NCBI GenBank assembly: GCA_965216135.1
Contig: CBDCFL010000022.1
Location: 124,001-188,000, forward strand
Direction: 5' to 3'
Source of the DNA: CBDCFL01 sp965216135
GTDB lineage: Bacteria; Pseudomonadota; Alphaproteobacteria; Rhodobacterales; Rhodobacteraceae
Length of the DNA: 64,000 nt
Positions within the stretch are counted from its first letter, which is position 1. Each line of letters starts with the position of its first letter. Positions 49,625 through 59,797 of the stretch are shown one piece after another. The notes under the pieces were generated by a model that worked only from the letters and a program-made list of their open reading frames with translations, ran no database searches and was not told the DNA's origin. Made by a program: the position numbers and the translations under genes.

Positions 49625-50533
49625 ATGAACAAGCTATCAAATTCTAAGCGCACTCAAATTCTCGAATTGCTGGTCGAGGGCATGTCCATGCGGGCGGCCA
49701 GCCGAGTCACCAAAGTTTCGATCAACACCGTCACCAAGTTGATGGTCGAGGCTGGTGAGGCGTGCGCCGCCTATCATGATAAGACGGTGCGTAACGTGAC
49801 CGCTCAGCGCGTCCAGTGCGATGAAGTCTGGGCATTCTGCTACGCCAAGGAAAAGAACGTCGCGCGTGCCAGGTCCGCCCCTCGTGGCGCTGGCGACGTG
49901 TGGACCTGGACCGCGCTCGACAGCGACAGCAAGATGATCCTGTCCTATGAGGTCGGCGATCGCTCGGGCGCAACGGCAATCGAGTTCATGGACGATCTGC
50001 GCGGTCGGCTGGCGAACCGCGTTCAACTGACCACGGACGGCTACAAGGCATATCTGGAAGCCGTCGAGGGCGCTCTCGGGGGCGATGTGGACTACGCGCA
50101 GCTAATCAAGCTGTACGGCGAGCCCACGGGCCAGAAGGGGCACGAGCGCAAATACAGCCCCTCGGAATGCACCGGGACCCGCAAGCGCCGCGTCGAGGGC
50201 AACCCCGATCCGGCCCACGTCAGCACGTCATACGTTGAACGTCAAAACCTGAGCATGCGGATGGGAATGCCGCGCTTTACCCGGCTAACGAACGCATTCA
50301 GCAAGAAGATTGAGAACCACCTGCTCATGCTGAGCCTGTATTTTGTCCATTACAATTTCGTGCGTATCCATAAGACGCTGAAATGCACCCCAGCGATGGC
50401 CTCTGGCGTCAGCGAGACATTGCACGATATGGAATGGATTGTTGGCCTGATCGATGCGCGGGCAGCGAAGCCGAACCGACCAGCGACCTACAAGTGTCCG
50501 TCATCAGAGGTTTTGGTTCCAGAGGCCGCGTAA
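49625..50533 (+). CDS. IS1-family-like transposase
   Basis: 302 aa. N-terminal HTH (EGMSMRAASRVTKVSINTVTKL), then the catalytic region: QCDEVWAFCYAKEKNV, TALDSDSKMILSYEVGDRS, TTDGYKAYLEAV, and STSYVERQNLSMRMGMPRFTRLTNAFSKK, the typical end of IS1-type DDE transposases. The C-terminus includes KTLKCTPAMASGV. The gene seems intact. Element ends were not located; a 31 bp piece of its 3' end is repeated at 50588-50618. Confidence 0.87.
   Translation: MNKLSNSKRTQILELLVEGMSMRAASRVTKVSINTVTKLMVEAGEACAAYHDKTVRNVTAQRVQCDEVWAFCYAKEKNVARARSAPRGAGDVWTWTALDSDSKMILSYEVGDRSGATAIEFMDDLRGRLANRVQLTTDGYKAYLEAVEGALGGDVDYAQLIKLYGEPTGQKGHERKYSPSECTGTRKRRVEGNPDPAHVSTSYVERQNLSMRMGMPRFTRLTNAFSKKIENHLLMLSLYFVHYNFVRIHKTLKCTPAMASGVSETLHDMEWIVGLIDARAAKPNRPATYKCPSSEVLVPEAA
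50455..50485. repeat. 31 bp direct repeat, copy 1
   Basis: TGCGCGGGCAGCGAAGCCGA... within the 3' end of the IS1-like transposase gene. An identical 31 bp occurs at 50588-50618, exactly at the broken end of the adjacent IS3 element. Confidence 0.88.
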
Positions 50534-50534
50534 A

Positions 50535-51578
50535 TTAGGCGAGTATCTGACTCATCTGGTTGATAGTATTATGCGGCGAGTTTGCGGTGCGCGGGCAGCG
50601 AAGCCGAACCGACCAGCGTTGCAAGCGCCGGATTTCAAGTGTTTTGCGTTTGATCCTTTCTCGTTGGTTTAGAATGGCTTGTGCCCGTCCGAAGTAGACG
50701 TCGGATGGCGTGACGTTGTTCAGGCTCTCATGATACCGGTGATGGTTGTAGTGATCGACGAAGGCTTCGATCTGGTGCTTTAGGTCGCCTGGCAGGAAGT
50801 AATTTTCCAGCAGAATGCGGTTCTTCAGGGTCTGATGCCAGCGTTCGATCTTGCCTTGGGTCTGTGGATGATATGGCGCCCCGCGAGAATGCCTCATGCC
50901 TTTGTCGCTCAGCCATTCGGCCAGGTCGCCCGAGACGTAGCTGGAGCCGTTGTCACTCAGCAGTCGCGGCTTGTGAACGACATGGACCTGATCGCAGCCT
51001 GAAGCCTGTAACGCCAGATCCAGCGTGTCCGTCACATCTTCTGTCCTCATGTTGGTGCAAAGCTTCCAGGCAATGATGTAGCGGCTGTAATCGTCCAGGA
51101 TCGTGCTGAGATAGAACCAACCCCAACCGAGAACCTTGAGATAGGTAAAGTCGGTCTGCCAAAGCTGATTGATGGCTGTGGTCTTGTCTTTGAACTCGCT
51201 GGCGGCTTTGATCACGATGAAAGCCGGGCTGGTGATCAGGTCGTGCGCCTTCAGCACACGATACACTGAAGCCTCTGATATAAAGTACTTTTTGGTATCG
51301 GTGAAGGTCACCGCCAGTTCCCGTGGCGACAGCTCCGTTTCCTTCAATGCCAATTTTACGACCTTGCGCCGCACCTCGTCAGGGATGCGGTTCCAAACGT
51401 GCTTTGGCTTGGGAGATTGATCTTTTAAACCAGCCTCACCTCGCTGCAGGTAACGATCATACCATCGGTAGAAAGTGGTGCGCGGTATGCCTAATTTTGC
51501 CAATGTTTGACGGGCCGGCAGGTGCGACCCTTCAACCAGCCTGATAATCTCCAGTTTCTCAGATGCAGGGTATCTCAT
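50535..51578 (-). CDS. IS3-family transposase OrfB with altered C-terminus
   Basis: 347 aa. It starts MRYPASEKLEIIRLVEGSHL with an HTH, then rve core: Asp in WQTDFTYLKVLG, Asp in LLSDNGSSYVSG, Glu in QTQGKIERWHQT. The normal end KRKTLEIRRLQ is followed not by the usual short tail but by RWSVRLRCPRTANSPHNT, encoded by the 31 bp repeat and host sequence. The start overlaps the orfA stop (ATGA). The catalytic core is intact, but one IS terminus appears lost, so the element is probably not mobile. Confidence 0.88.
   Translation of the reverse strand: MRYPASEKLEIIRLVEGSHLPARQTLAKLGIPRTTFYRWYDRYLQRGEAGLKDQSPKPKHVWNRIPDEVRRKVVKLALKETELSPRELAVTFTDTKKYFISEASVYRVLKAHDLITSPAFIVIKAASEFKDKTTAINQLWQTDFTYLKVLGWGWFYLSTILDDYSRYIIAWKLCTNMRTEDVTDTLDLALQASGCDQVHVVHKPRLLSDNGSSYVSGDLAEWLSDKGMRHSRGAPYHPQTQGKIERWHQTLKNRILLENYFLPGDLKHQIEAFVDHYNHHRYHESLNNVTPSDVYFGRAQAILNQRERIKRKTLEIRRLQRWSVRLRCPRTANSPHNTINQMSQILA
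50588..50618. repeat. 31 bp direct repeat, copy 2
   Basis: Second copy of the 31 bp sequence at 50455-50485. It is fused to the truncated 3' end of the IS3-type orfB, so it marks a recombination or template-switch junction. Confidence 0.88.
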
Positions 51579-52012
51579 TCGTGGTCGCCCCCACCGTCGA
51601 ACATGCTTTTTTTGAGAATCCGCAGCTCCAGCGTTTGTTCTGCCACAACTTCCTTCAGATCGCGGGATTCCCGACGGAGTTCCTTGACCTCGTCGGTGTT
51701 TGCAGCACGCGCTGTATCGCCAGCCAGTCGTCGCTTGCCAGCCTCCATGAAATCCTTCGACCATTTGTAATAGACGCCCTGAGAAATCCCCTCACGGCGG
51801 CACAGCTCTGCGATGCTGTCTTCGCCACGAAGGCCGTCCAGCACGATCCGGATCTTTTCTTCTGACGAATACTGTTTGCGCGTGGCGCGTTTGATGTCTT
51901 TGACGATCTTCTCGCCAGGGCTTTTGCGTGTTCCAGTTGTATGTCTCATCGTCCACTCCTCAGTGGTTACGATGAGCCAGAAACTCTCTCTTATCAAATC
52001 GCGCTAAATGGA
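50619..52012 (-). mobile_element. IS3-family element truncated at the orfB end
   Basis: Contains orfA and orfB. The right boundary is near 52012, where it interrupts a YafY-type regulator (frame continues ..TSAPMGPFSAI then stop). The left boundary is the 31 bp repeat at 50588-50618; no matching terminal repeat was found there. Boundaries approximate. Confidence 0.65.
51575..51949 (-). CDS. IS3-family OrfA (HTH, leucine-zipper)
   Basis: 124 aa. HTH: EKIRIVLDGLRGEDSIAELCRREGISQGVYYKWSKDF. The C-terminal coiled coil (VKELRRESRDLKEVVAEQTLELRILKK) serves for multimerisation. The start is the ATG at 51949. The stop overlaps orfB; in this subgroup both are expressed separately or by coupling. Confidence 0.88.
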   Translation of the reverse strand: MRHTTGTRKSPGEKIVKDIKRATRKQYSSEEKIRIVLDGLRGEDSIAELCRREGISQGVYYKWSKDFMEAGKRRLAGDTARAANTDEVKELRRESRDLKEVVAEQTLELRILKKSMFDGGGDHE

Positions 52013-52437
52013 CCCATAGGCGCTGATGTCAGACACCCGAGTATTTTTGGCCGGGAAGACACCGTCCTTAGGCCCGCGTCCAAAATAATCGGGCGCAGCT
52101 CACGTGGAATTGCGGCAGATAGTTTAGACAACAGGTCCCGGGCGCCGCGCACAAGAGATGGATCAGCTTGCGCAGCAACCCACGACGCTCCCAGTGCTGC
52201 CGCCTCCAACTCATCTGCTGTCAGCATCAACGGTGGCATATCGTACCCGTCGTCCAGAACATAGCCCGTCCCCGCTTCTCCGGTGACCGGCACGCGCTGA
52301 GCAATAAGTTCCGCCATGTCGCGGTACAAAGTACGCAGCGATATTTCCAACTCATCGGCCAGGCTTTGTCCAGTCACAGGTGATCGGCTTGCCCGAAGCA
52401 CCTGGATGATTTGGAATAGACGTTCAGTACGACGCAT
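52010..52437 (-). pseudogene. YafY-type (DeoR/WYL) regulator, C-terminus lost
   Basis: N-terminal winged HTH intact (RRTERLFQIIQVLRASRSPV, LADELEISLRTLYRDMAEL), followed by VPVTGEAGTGYVLDDGYDMPPL and ADELEAAALGASWVAAQAD. The reading frame then meets the IS3 end after about 140 residues; the family is normally about 230-310 aa, so the effector (WYL-type) domain is missing. The divergent VOC gene and a perfect 24 bp palindrome between them suggest the ancestral regulator and its target. Confidence 0.82.
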
Positions 52438-52457
52438 TTCTCACTTCTACTGCCACG

Positions 52458-52481
52458 CTGCTGACACCATGGTGTCAGCAG
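52458..52481. promoter_or_regulatory. Perfect 24 bp palindrome, probable operator
   Basis: Half site CTGCTGACACCA and its exact complement, no spacer. It lies between the YafY-type regulator (start 52437) and the VOC gene (start 52525). Likely binding site of the truncated regulator. Confidence 0.82.
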
Positions 52482-52626
52482 CCCCATGCTAGAACAACCC
52501 AATACTTCACAAAGGAACACCCAAATGACGTTCTCTCCTGCCAATTCGGTGATCTGGACAGAAATCCCAGTTCGTGACTTCGATCGTAGTATGAAATTTT
52601 ACAACGACGTATTTGACTATGGCCTA

Positions 52627-53792
52627 ATACCACCGAGCGGAATGCCTGACTCACGTTGGGGATTCCCAAGCGGTCCGATCTCTGACTCAATGTGGTGAAC
52701 CAATGAGGTTCGCCATGGCAGCGCCTATCGACTTACGGAACGATTTTGACAGCGTCTCACTGCGGCGCCTCGCGAAGAGGACCAGGGACGCGACCCAGAG
52801 CCGTCGTCTGCTGGCGTTGGCCGAGGTCTACGATGGTGGCAGCAGGACGGATGCGTCGCGGATCGGCGGCGTCGGTCTGCAGATCATTCGCGACTGGGTG
52901 CTGCGCTTCAACGCCCGCGGACCGGACGGGCTGGTCGATGGGAAGTCACCGGGCGCACCCTCGAAGCTCAACGCCGATCACCGCCGCGCACTGGCGGAGG
53001 TTGTTGAGGCCGGCCCGGTCCCGGCGGTGGACGGCGTCGTGCGCTGGCGGCGCAAGGACCTGGCGCGGTGGCTCTTGGAGACGTTCGCCATCTCGCTCGA
53101 CGAGACCACGGTCGGGCGCGAGTTGAAGGCGCTCGGCTTCGCCAAGATCTCGGCGCGGCCGCGCCACTACGCGCAAAACGAGCTGGCCGTCGAGGCTTTT
53201 AAAAAAAACTTCCCCGCCGAACTGGCGAAGATCCGGGCGAGGCTCCCGAAAGGCGTCGAGATAGAGCTGTGGTGGCAAGATGAAGCCCGCATCGGCCAGA
53301 AGAATAAGCTCACACGCCGATGGGCCAGACGTGGCACGCGCCCGCGGGCGCCCCGCGACCAGCGCACCGAATGGGCCTATATCTTCGGCGCGATCTGTCC
53401 CGCGAAGGGGAAAGGCACCGGGCTGGTCATGCCCTGGTGCGACACCGACGCCATGGCGGCGCACCTCATCGAGATCAGTGCCGCCGTCGATCCCGGTGCC
53501 CATGCGGTGCTGATCGTCGATCAGGCCGGTTGGCACTTGACGCCCAAGCTGGCGATCCCCGACAACATCACCGTCCTGGCGCTGCCGCCACGATCGCCCG
53601 AGTTGAACCCGGTGGAGAATGTCTGGCAATTCATGCGCGACAACTGGTTGTCGAACCGGATCTTCAAATCCTACGAAGACATCGTCGCGCTGTGCTGCCA
53701 AGCCTGGAACAACCTCATCGACCAACCATGGAAGATCATGTCCCTCGGCATGCGCAAATGGGCGCATGGGTTCTGATCAATGACCGTTGGTA
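52627..53792 (+). mobile_element. IS630-type element A, copy 2
   Basis: 1,166 bp, begins ATACCACCGAGCGG and ends CCGTTGGTA, with TA at 52625-52626 and 53793-53794. Same orientation on the + strand and near-identical to copy 1 (11478-12643). It sits inside the VOC gene. Confidence 0.92.
52703..53776 (+). CDS. IS630 family transposase (element A, copy 2)
   Basis: 357 aa, same length as copy 1. Catalytic Asp in WWQDEARIG, Asp in LIVDQAGWH, Glu in PELNPVENVW. Observed substitutions relative to copy 1: Phe for Leu after FKKN and Thr for Ala in KGKGxGL; another base change is silent. The A8 tract keeps the single frame open. Intact. Confidence 0.93.
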   Translation: MRFAMAAPIDLRNDFDSVSLRRLAKRTRDATQSRRLLALAEVYDGGSRTDASRIGGVGLQIIRDWVLRFNARGPDGLVDGKSPGAPSKLNADHRRALAEVVEAGPVPAVDGVVRWRRKDLARWLLETFAISLDETTVGRELKALGFAKISARPRHYAQNELAVEAFKKNFPAELAKIRARLPKGVEIELWWQDEARIGQKNKLTRRWARRGTRPRAPRDQRTEWAYIFGAICPAKGKGTGLVMPWCDTDAMAAHLIEISAAVDPGAHAVLIVDQAGWHLTPKLAIPDNITVLALPPRSPELNPVENVWQFMRDNWLSNRIFKSYEDIVALCCQAWNNLIDQPWKIMSLGMRKWAHGF

Positions 53793-54246
53793 TAACCCGG
53801 CAAGATGGCGGGCGAAATCCAATCTCGTTTATCCCCACAGATCCGCAAGAAGGCGTCTCTGGTCATTTTTATCCCGGGACACCGGCAAACGATGGGTCTG
53901 GCCCGACCATCCACTTGATGGTGCCCGATACATTGGAAAAAGCCGCGGCGCGTTTCGAAGCCGCCGGCGGCACCATCAAATCACCAATAATTGATATTCC
54001 CGCTGGCCGGTCGCAACTTCCTAACGGGCGCTTCCAGTACGCCGTTGATCCAGATGGAAACTCGATCGCACTGTTCGAGCCCGAAAATGGGTAAAATAGG
54101 CGCCGCGCTGCGCGCCCAAATCAGAAACTCTAATCAGAAAGGACCGGAAATCTGGAGTCTGGACAGCGTGGAAATGCGGATTGTCAGAATCACAGTTTTG
54201 CGTTGATGCATCGATTTTCAGCTCAAGATGCCCTGGTTGAACCAAA

Positions 54247-54687
54247 ATGATACATCATGAACGCACCCTTAATATCGACGCCACACCCGAGGCCGTATGG
54301 GCCGTGATCGGCCGATACATGCATGTCGACGAGTTTGCGCCGTTTGTGACGTCCGTCGACGCGCTGACAGACGGCGAAGATGGAATCGGATCAATACGGC
54401 GCAACCATTTCGACGACGGCACCTCGATGGTCGAAGAGGTGATCGAATGGGAACCCAATCGCGGCTACCGCGTTCGTTCGTCGGAATTTGCACCAATGCC
54501 GCTTCACGAAGTGCTTGCAGAGCTGTCCGTGGTGCCACAGAAAAACGGTCGCTCAAAGGTGACATGGTCGATGGATTATCGCGTAAAATATGGGCCATTC
54601 GGATGGGTGTTGGGGCAGACTATGATGAAACGGATGATGGGCAAGGTGTTGGACGCTAAAGCTACGGACATTTATTCTGCAACATAG
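54247..54687 (+). CDS. SRPBCC-family protein, 3' end abutting an insertion
   Basis: 146 aa START-like protein: HHERTLNIDATPEAVWAVIG, RYMHVDEFAPFVTSVDAL, then FDDGTSMVEEVIEWEPNRGY and MDYRVKYGPFGWVLGQTMMK. The last residues ATDIYSAT coincide with the beginning of the next IS630-type element, so the natural C-terminus, usually a few residues longer, may have been replaced. Ligand unknown. Lies downstream of the broken VOC gene on the same strand and could have shared its regulation. Confidence 0.75.
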   Translation: MIHHERTLNIDATPEAVWAVIGRYMHVDEFAPFVTSVDALTDGEDGIGSIRRNHFDDGTSMVEEVIEWEPNRGYRVRSSEFAPMPLHEVLAELSVVPQKNGRSKVTWSMDYRVKYGPFGWVLGQTMMKRMMGKVLDAKATDIYSAT

Positions 54688-55632
54688 TTTGCAGCTCTGA
54701 AGTAGTTTTCGCACTCTTGAGGTTCGAATAGATCGCAGATGTCACCCACGGCTTCAGTCAGGGCATCAAATGTTCTGGCGGCCATCCTTCGCAGGTGGGC
54801 TTTGAGCTTGGAGAAGGCCATCTCGATCGGGTTCAGGTCGGGGCTGTATGGTGGCAAAAAGAGCATCCAGTTTCCCTGCGCCTTCAGCAACGCCTGCGCC
54901 CATGCGGACTTGTGTGAAGACAGGTTGTCGGCGATCACGACGTCACCGGGCTGAAGCGTCGGGGCGAGCTGTGTTTCGATATAGACATCGAAGGCAGCAC
55001 GGTTCATCGGGCCGTCAAGCAGCCAGGGAGCGGTCAACTCATCAACGCGCAGCCCTGCAATGAAGGTCTGGGTGCGCCAATGGCCGAAGGGGGCATCCGC
55101 TTCCAGACGCGCGCCGCAGGGAGATCTCCCGCGCAGGCGCGTGAGCTTGGTCGTCACCGCCGTTTCGTCGATAAAGACCAACCTGTGCGGCTCAAGTCGC
55201 ATCCTCGGCTGGCGTCGGTGCCGCCACTCGTATCGCGCGGCGCGCACCCGCTTGCGCCGCCTCTCCGTTGCAATCAAGGATTTTTTTATATGTGTAACCG
55301 AGCCGGTGCTTGAGGAAGCGCGACAGCTCTGCCGGAGCGGCCCGCATATCGTGTTCCTGAATAAGCGCCTCGGCCAGTTCCGGCATCGTAATGTCTGGCC
55401 TGCGATCCACTGTTGTCTTGAGAAACCCCGCAAACACTTCCAGTCTGCTGCTGCCTTTTGGTCGGCCCCGCTTGGCTGGTGCGATGGAACCCGTTTGTCG
55501 GCGGCGCTGCCTAATCCGCACGGCACTCGCCGCTGATATCCGAAACCGCCGCGCAGCTTCGTGACACGAATGGCCCTCTACGATGAACGCAAGAACCCGC
55601 TCACGCAGGTCCAGTGATAGTGTCTTGCCCAT
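54672..55632 (-). pseudogene. IS630-D transposase in two frames
   Basis: Frame 1 from 55632 reads GKTLSLDLRERVLAFIVEGH, SAASAVRIRQRRRQTG, PAKRGRPKGSSRL and LGYTYKK-ILDCNG. Frame 2 supplies KKSLIATERRRKRVRAARYE, HRLVFIDETAVTTKL (Asp), VVIADNLSSHKS (Asp) and PYSPDLNPIEMAFSKLK (Glu) to AANYVAE. The frames meet at TATAAAAAAATCC (seven A). With six A the normal Y-K-K-S-L-I of related elements is read, so this copy has one base too many or depends on slippage. Confidence 0.83.
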
Positions 55633-55690
55633 GATCCACCTCCAAATATGGTGAATCACAAATCAAGCCTTGTGGGAATCCCTTTGATTC
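54672..55690 (-). mobile_element. IS630-type element D
   Basis: About 1 kb element of a different IS630 branch. It contains one transposase gene split between two frames at an A7 run. The right end is near 55690, where TGTGGGAATCCCTTTGATTC resembles the end region of element C. Ends not resolved to the base. Confidence 0.7.
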
Positions 55691-55774
55691 AGAAATTCAA
55701 TCCGAGGCTCTAATCTTAAGGGGCTCGCCGACAAGGTAAGGTCGATCCAGACCGCATCTGCATAAGGGATGTAA

Positions 55775-56935
55775 TACCAACGGCATCAATTTCTGACTCT
55801 GTGGGGATTCCCAAATCGGTTTTGATCTGATTCAAGGTTGGCAAAGGAGGATCGCCATGCCAGCCAGTGTTCCGCTTCGTCGCGACTTTGATGCCCGCCA
55901 CCTTCGTAAACTCGCCAGCCGTTGCAAGGATGCCCGGCAGAGCCGCCGTCTGTTGTCTCTTGCGGCGGTCTACGATGGCATGCGCCGTGGAGAGGCCGCA
56001 AGGATCGGTGGGATGGATCGCCAAACCCTGCGGGACTGGGTTCACCGGTTCAACGAAGAGGGACCGGATGGCCTCACCAACCGCAAGGGCGCGGGCCGGA
56101 CGCGCTACCTGAGCGATGTCCAGATGAAAGAACTTGGCGAGATTGTCGAGACCGGCCCCGATCCGGCGGTGGACGGGGTTGTCCGCTGGCGGCGGATCGA
56201 CTGAAGCGGGTGATCGAGGCGCGCTTTGGCGTCATCTATTCCGAGCGCGGGATATCCAGACTGCTTGGCGAACTGGGCTTTGCCCATATCAGCGCCCGCC
56301 CGCAGCATCCCAGGCAGGATAAGCGGATCATCGAGGCGTTTAAAAAAAACTTCACCGACACGCTCCAGGTGCATATAGCTGACCTGCCAGCGGGAACGCC
56401 GGTGGAGATCTGGTTCCAGGACGAAGCACGCCTTGGCCAGAAGAATGGCCTGACGCGCCTGTGGGCGAGAAAGGGCACGCGCCCCCGCCAGCCGGCCGAT
56501 CAGCGCTATCGCAACGCCTATCTGTTCGGCGCCATCTGTCCGGCTCACGGCAAGGGGGCGGCGCTCATGCTGCCTTGGGCGGACGCGCAAGCCATGCAGA
56601 TGCATCTCGACGAGATCAGCCGCCACGTCGCCCGAAAGGCCCATGCGGTTGTGCTGATGGATCGGGCCGGATGGCACACCACCGGCAAACTCAAAGTCCC
56701 GAAGAACCTCACCATCATCCTGCTGCCATCGCGCGCTCCGGAACTGAACCCGGTGGAAAATATCTGGCAGTACTTGCGCGCCAATTGGCTCTCCAACCGC
56801 GTGTTCGAAGACTACAATGCCATCGTCGATGCTGGATGCGAAGCTTGGAACAAGCTCATCGCACAGCCCGAAACCATCACATCAATCGGAATGCGAAAAT
56901 GGGCCCATATCGGTCAATGTTAAATGCCGTTGGTA
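55775..56935 (+). mobile_element. IS630-type element C, copy 2
   Basis: 1,161 bp, ends TACCAACGGCATCAATT and AATGCCGTTGGTA, TA at both boundaries. Inverted relative to copy 1 (36904-38064). The two copies frame about 20 kb of accessory DNA. Confidence 0.9.
55857..56923 (+). pseudogene. IS630-C copy 2 transposase, 1-bp deletion
   Basis: Starts PASVPLRRDFDARHLRKLAS like copy 1. At about 56201 one C is missing (GGATCGACTGAAG versus GGATCGACCTGAAG in copy 1), so the first frame stops at WRRID. The remainder, KRVIEARFGVIYSERGISRL through FKKNFTDTLQVHIAD to KWAHIGQC, is one frame because the A tract here has eight A. So the split has been moved: copy 1 is broken at the A tract, copy 2 upstream of it. 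Confidence 0.85.
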
Positions 56936-57068
56936 TAACGGGATATCAACGTTCGAACCTACCCATTTGACTAGCGGCGCGACTGCGCTCCGCTATGGCT
57001 CTGGCGCACGAAGCATCAGGGATCGTCTGTTTGTCCCGCTAAGCAGACCTTCGGGTAATACAATCAAT

Positions 57069-57093
57069 AAAGAGGCCGCCCCAAGGCGACCCC
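57069..57093 (-). terminator. Relic groEL terminator hairpin
   Basis: On the minus strand GGTCGCC-TTGG-GGCGGCC, identical in its core to the terminator behind the intact groEL (57551-57580). It lies behind the groEL 3' fragment. Confidence 0.7.
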
Positions 57094-57120
57094 TAATTCT
57101 TTTCAACCAGGTCGACCGAC

Positions 57121-57212
57121 TTACATGATGCCGCCCATGTCGGGCATGCCGCCACCGCCGCCCGCGCCTTCTTTGGCGGGTTTGTCGGCGACCATGGCTT
57201 CGGTGGTGATCA
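57121..57212 (-). pseudogene. groEL 3' fragment
   Basis: 30 codons reading LITTEAMVADKPAKEGAGGG, then GGMPDMGGIM-stop. The same region of the intact groEL reads GAGTGGGMPDMGGMGGMM. Only the terminal 92 bp plus the terminator are left. Differences from groEL (Gly for Thr, a shorter GGM tail) show it is not a fresh duplicate: it derives from a second groEL-type gene or an old duplication. Confidence 0.85.
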
Positions 57213-57283
57213 GGCTGTGTTTTTCAGAGGGGCGGGGCTGACCGCGTTGAGTCCATATTGGCAAATATGGAGTTCGCGCGACG

Positions 57284-57498
57284 GAGGCCAGCGCCTGATC
57301 GCGGGTGGGCGCCTCAGCCGGTTGAGGTCTTCACTTTATGGCCCCGCCAACATCTTCCGTTCAATCGGGTGTGCAGGCGGTGAAACAGCGCCCGCCCGTC
57401 GCACCGGAGGTGCGCCACTAAACATTTTGGCATGCCTCTGGCATGACAGGGCGGTCGGGCGCTGCCCGGCGGCACGTGCCGTGCCTTGTTGCCGGGCA
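57284..57498 (-). repeat. Interspersed intergenic repeat, copy 2
   Basis: Reverse-strand counterpart of 38105-38294. Conserved: CCGCCGGGCAGCGCCCGACC, GGGCGGGCGCTG, CACCGCCTGCACACCCGA, TGAACGG-AGATGT, GACCTCAACCG, GCGCCCACCCGCGATC. It lies between the groEL fragment and the groEL terminator and has no coding sequence. Confidence 0.75.
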
Positions 57499-57550
57499 CG
57501 GGCGCAAAATACTCAGCGGCTGGATTGTCTCGCAATGCCGACTCCCGCAA

Positions 57551-57580
57551 AACAAAAGGGGCCGCCCCAAGGCGACCCCC
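57551..57580 (-). terminator. groESL terminator
   Basis: Minus strand: GGTCGCC-TTGG-GGCGGCC followed by CCTTTTGTTTT, 25 nt after the groEL stop. The stem includes one G-T pair. Confidence 0.85.
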
Positions 57581-57604
57581 AATTTCTCAACCTGATCGGC
57601 CGAC

Positions 57605-59248
<1,644 letters not shown>

Positions 59249-59293
59249 TATGCTTGCTCCTTGTCGTCTGAATTTGGGGGATTAAAAACGCGA

Positions 59294-59581
59294 TCAGGCA
59301 ATCAGCCCCATTACGTCGCTTTCTTTCATGATCAGCAGCTCTTCACCGTCCAGGGTAATCTCGGTGCCGGACCATTTGCCGAACAGGATCTTGTCGCCGG
59401 CCTTGACGTCCATCTTGACGCGCTTGCCGTCATCGTCACGTGCTCCTGCGCCAACGGACACAATCTCACCCTCGGCGGGCTTTTCCTTGGCGCTGTCAGG
59501 GATGATCAGGCCACCAGATGTTTTTTCGTCGCCTTCGACGCGGCGGACCAGCACACGGTCGTGTAGCGGTGTGAATGCCAT
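59294..59581 (-). CDS. groES: 10 kDa co-chaperonin GroES
   Basis: 95 aa heptameric lid for GroEL. It starts AFTPLHDRVLVRRVEGDEKT, has the mobile loop SGGLIIPDSAKEKPAEG, and ends ELLIMKESDVMGLIA. The start is at 59581; 17 codons upstream are in the leader and are excluded. CIRCE lies 38 nt before the start. Confidence 0.97.
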   Translation of the reverse strand: MAFTPLHDRVLVRRVEGDEKTSGGLIIPDSAKEKPAEGEIVSVGAGARDDDGKRVKMDVKAGDKILFGKWSGTEITLDGEELLIMKESDVMGLIA

Positions 59582-59618
59582 AACTTGAACGCTCCTTGGT
59601 TCATTGATGTTTCTGGTG

Positions 59619-59645
59619 TTAGCACTCGTCAATCGCGAGTGCTAA
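59619..59645. promoter_or_regulatory. CIRCE element (HrcA operator)
   Basis: TTAGCACTC, nine bases, GAGTGCTAA: exact consensus of the CIRCE inverted repeat, bound by HrcA in known systems and heat-relieved. It sits in the leader of groES. Confidence 0.97.
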
Positions 59646-59797
59646 CGGCGGCGAGATAGAGAGCCTGAGCGCCTCTGTCAACGGTTGGCCCGCGAAAAAG
59701 TCACCGCAATCAGCATCTACGCGCCCTGGGCGGTTGATTTTTTGGCGCGCTGGCGGTATCTCAGCGCTCATTCGCAATCCGCCAAGGAGGAATGGTT

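Larger units (their letters stand above)
52525..54094 (+). pseudogene. VOC-family (glyoxalase-like) protein interrupted by IS630-A copy 2
   Basis: Left exon-like piece 52525-52626: TFSPANSVIWTEIPVRDFDR and FYNDVFDYGL. Right piece 53793-54094: TRQDGGRNPISFIPTDPQEG ... YAVDPDGNSIALFEPENG. Dropping the 1,166 bp element and one TA joins GGC CTA ACC CGG in frame, giving an approximately 133 aa vicinal-oxygen-chelate protein. The ribosome binding site is AAAGGAA. The gene is the likely target of the YafY-type regulator and both are now broken, by different elements. Activity unknown. Confidence 0.87.

Noticed and set aside
36904..56935. True composite transposon of IS630-C
   Set aside because: Each copy has its own TA boundaries and different outer flanks, and IS630 elements rarely mobilise as composites. 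Called only a bracketed region.
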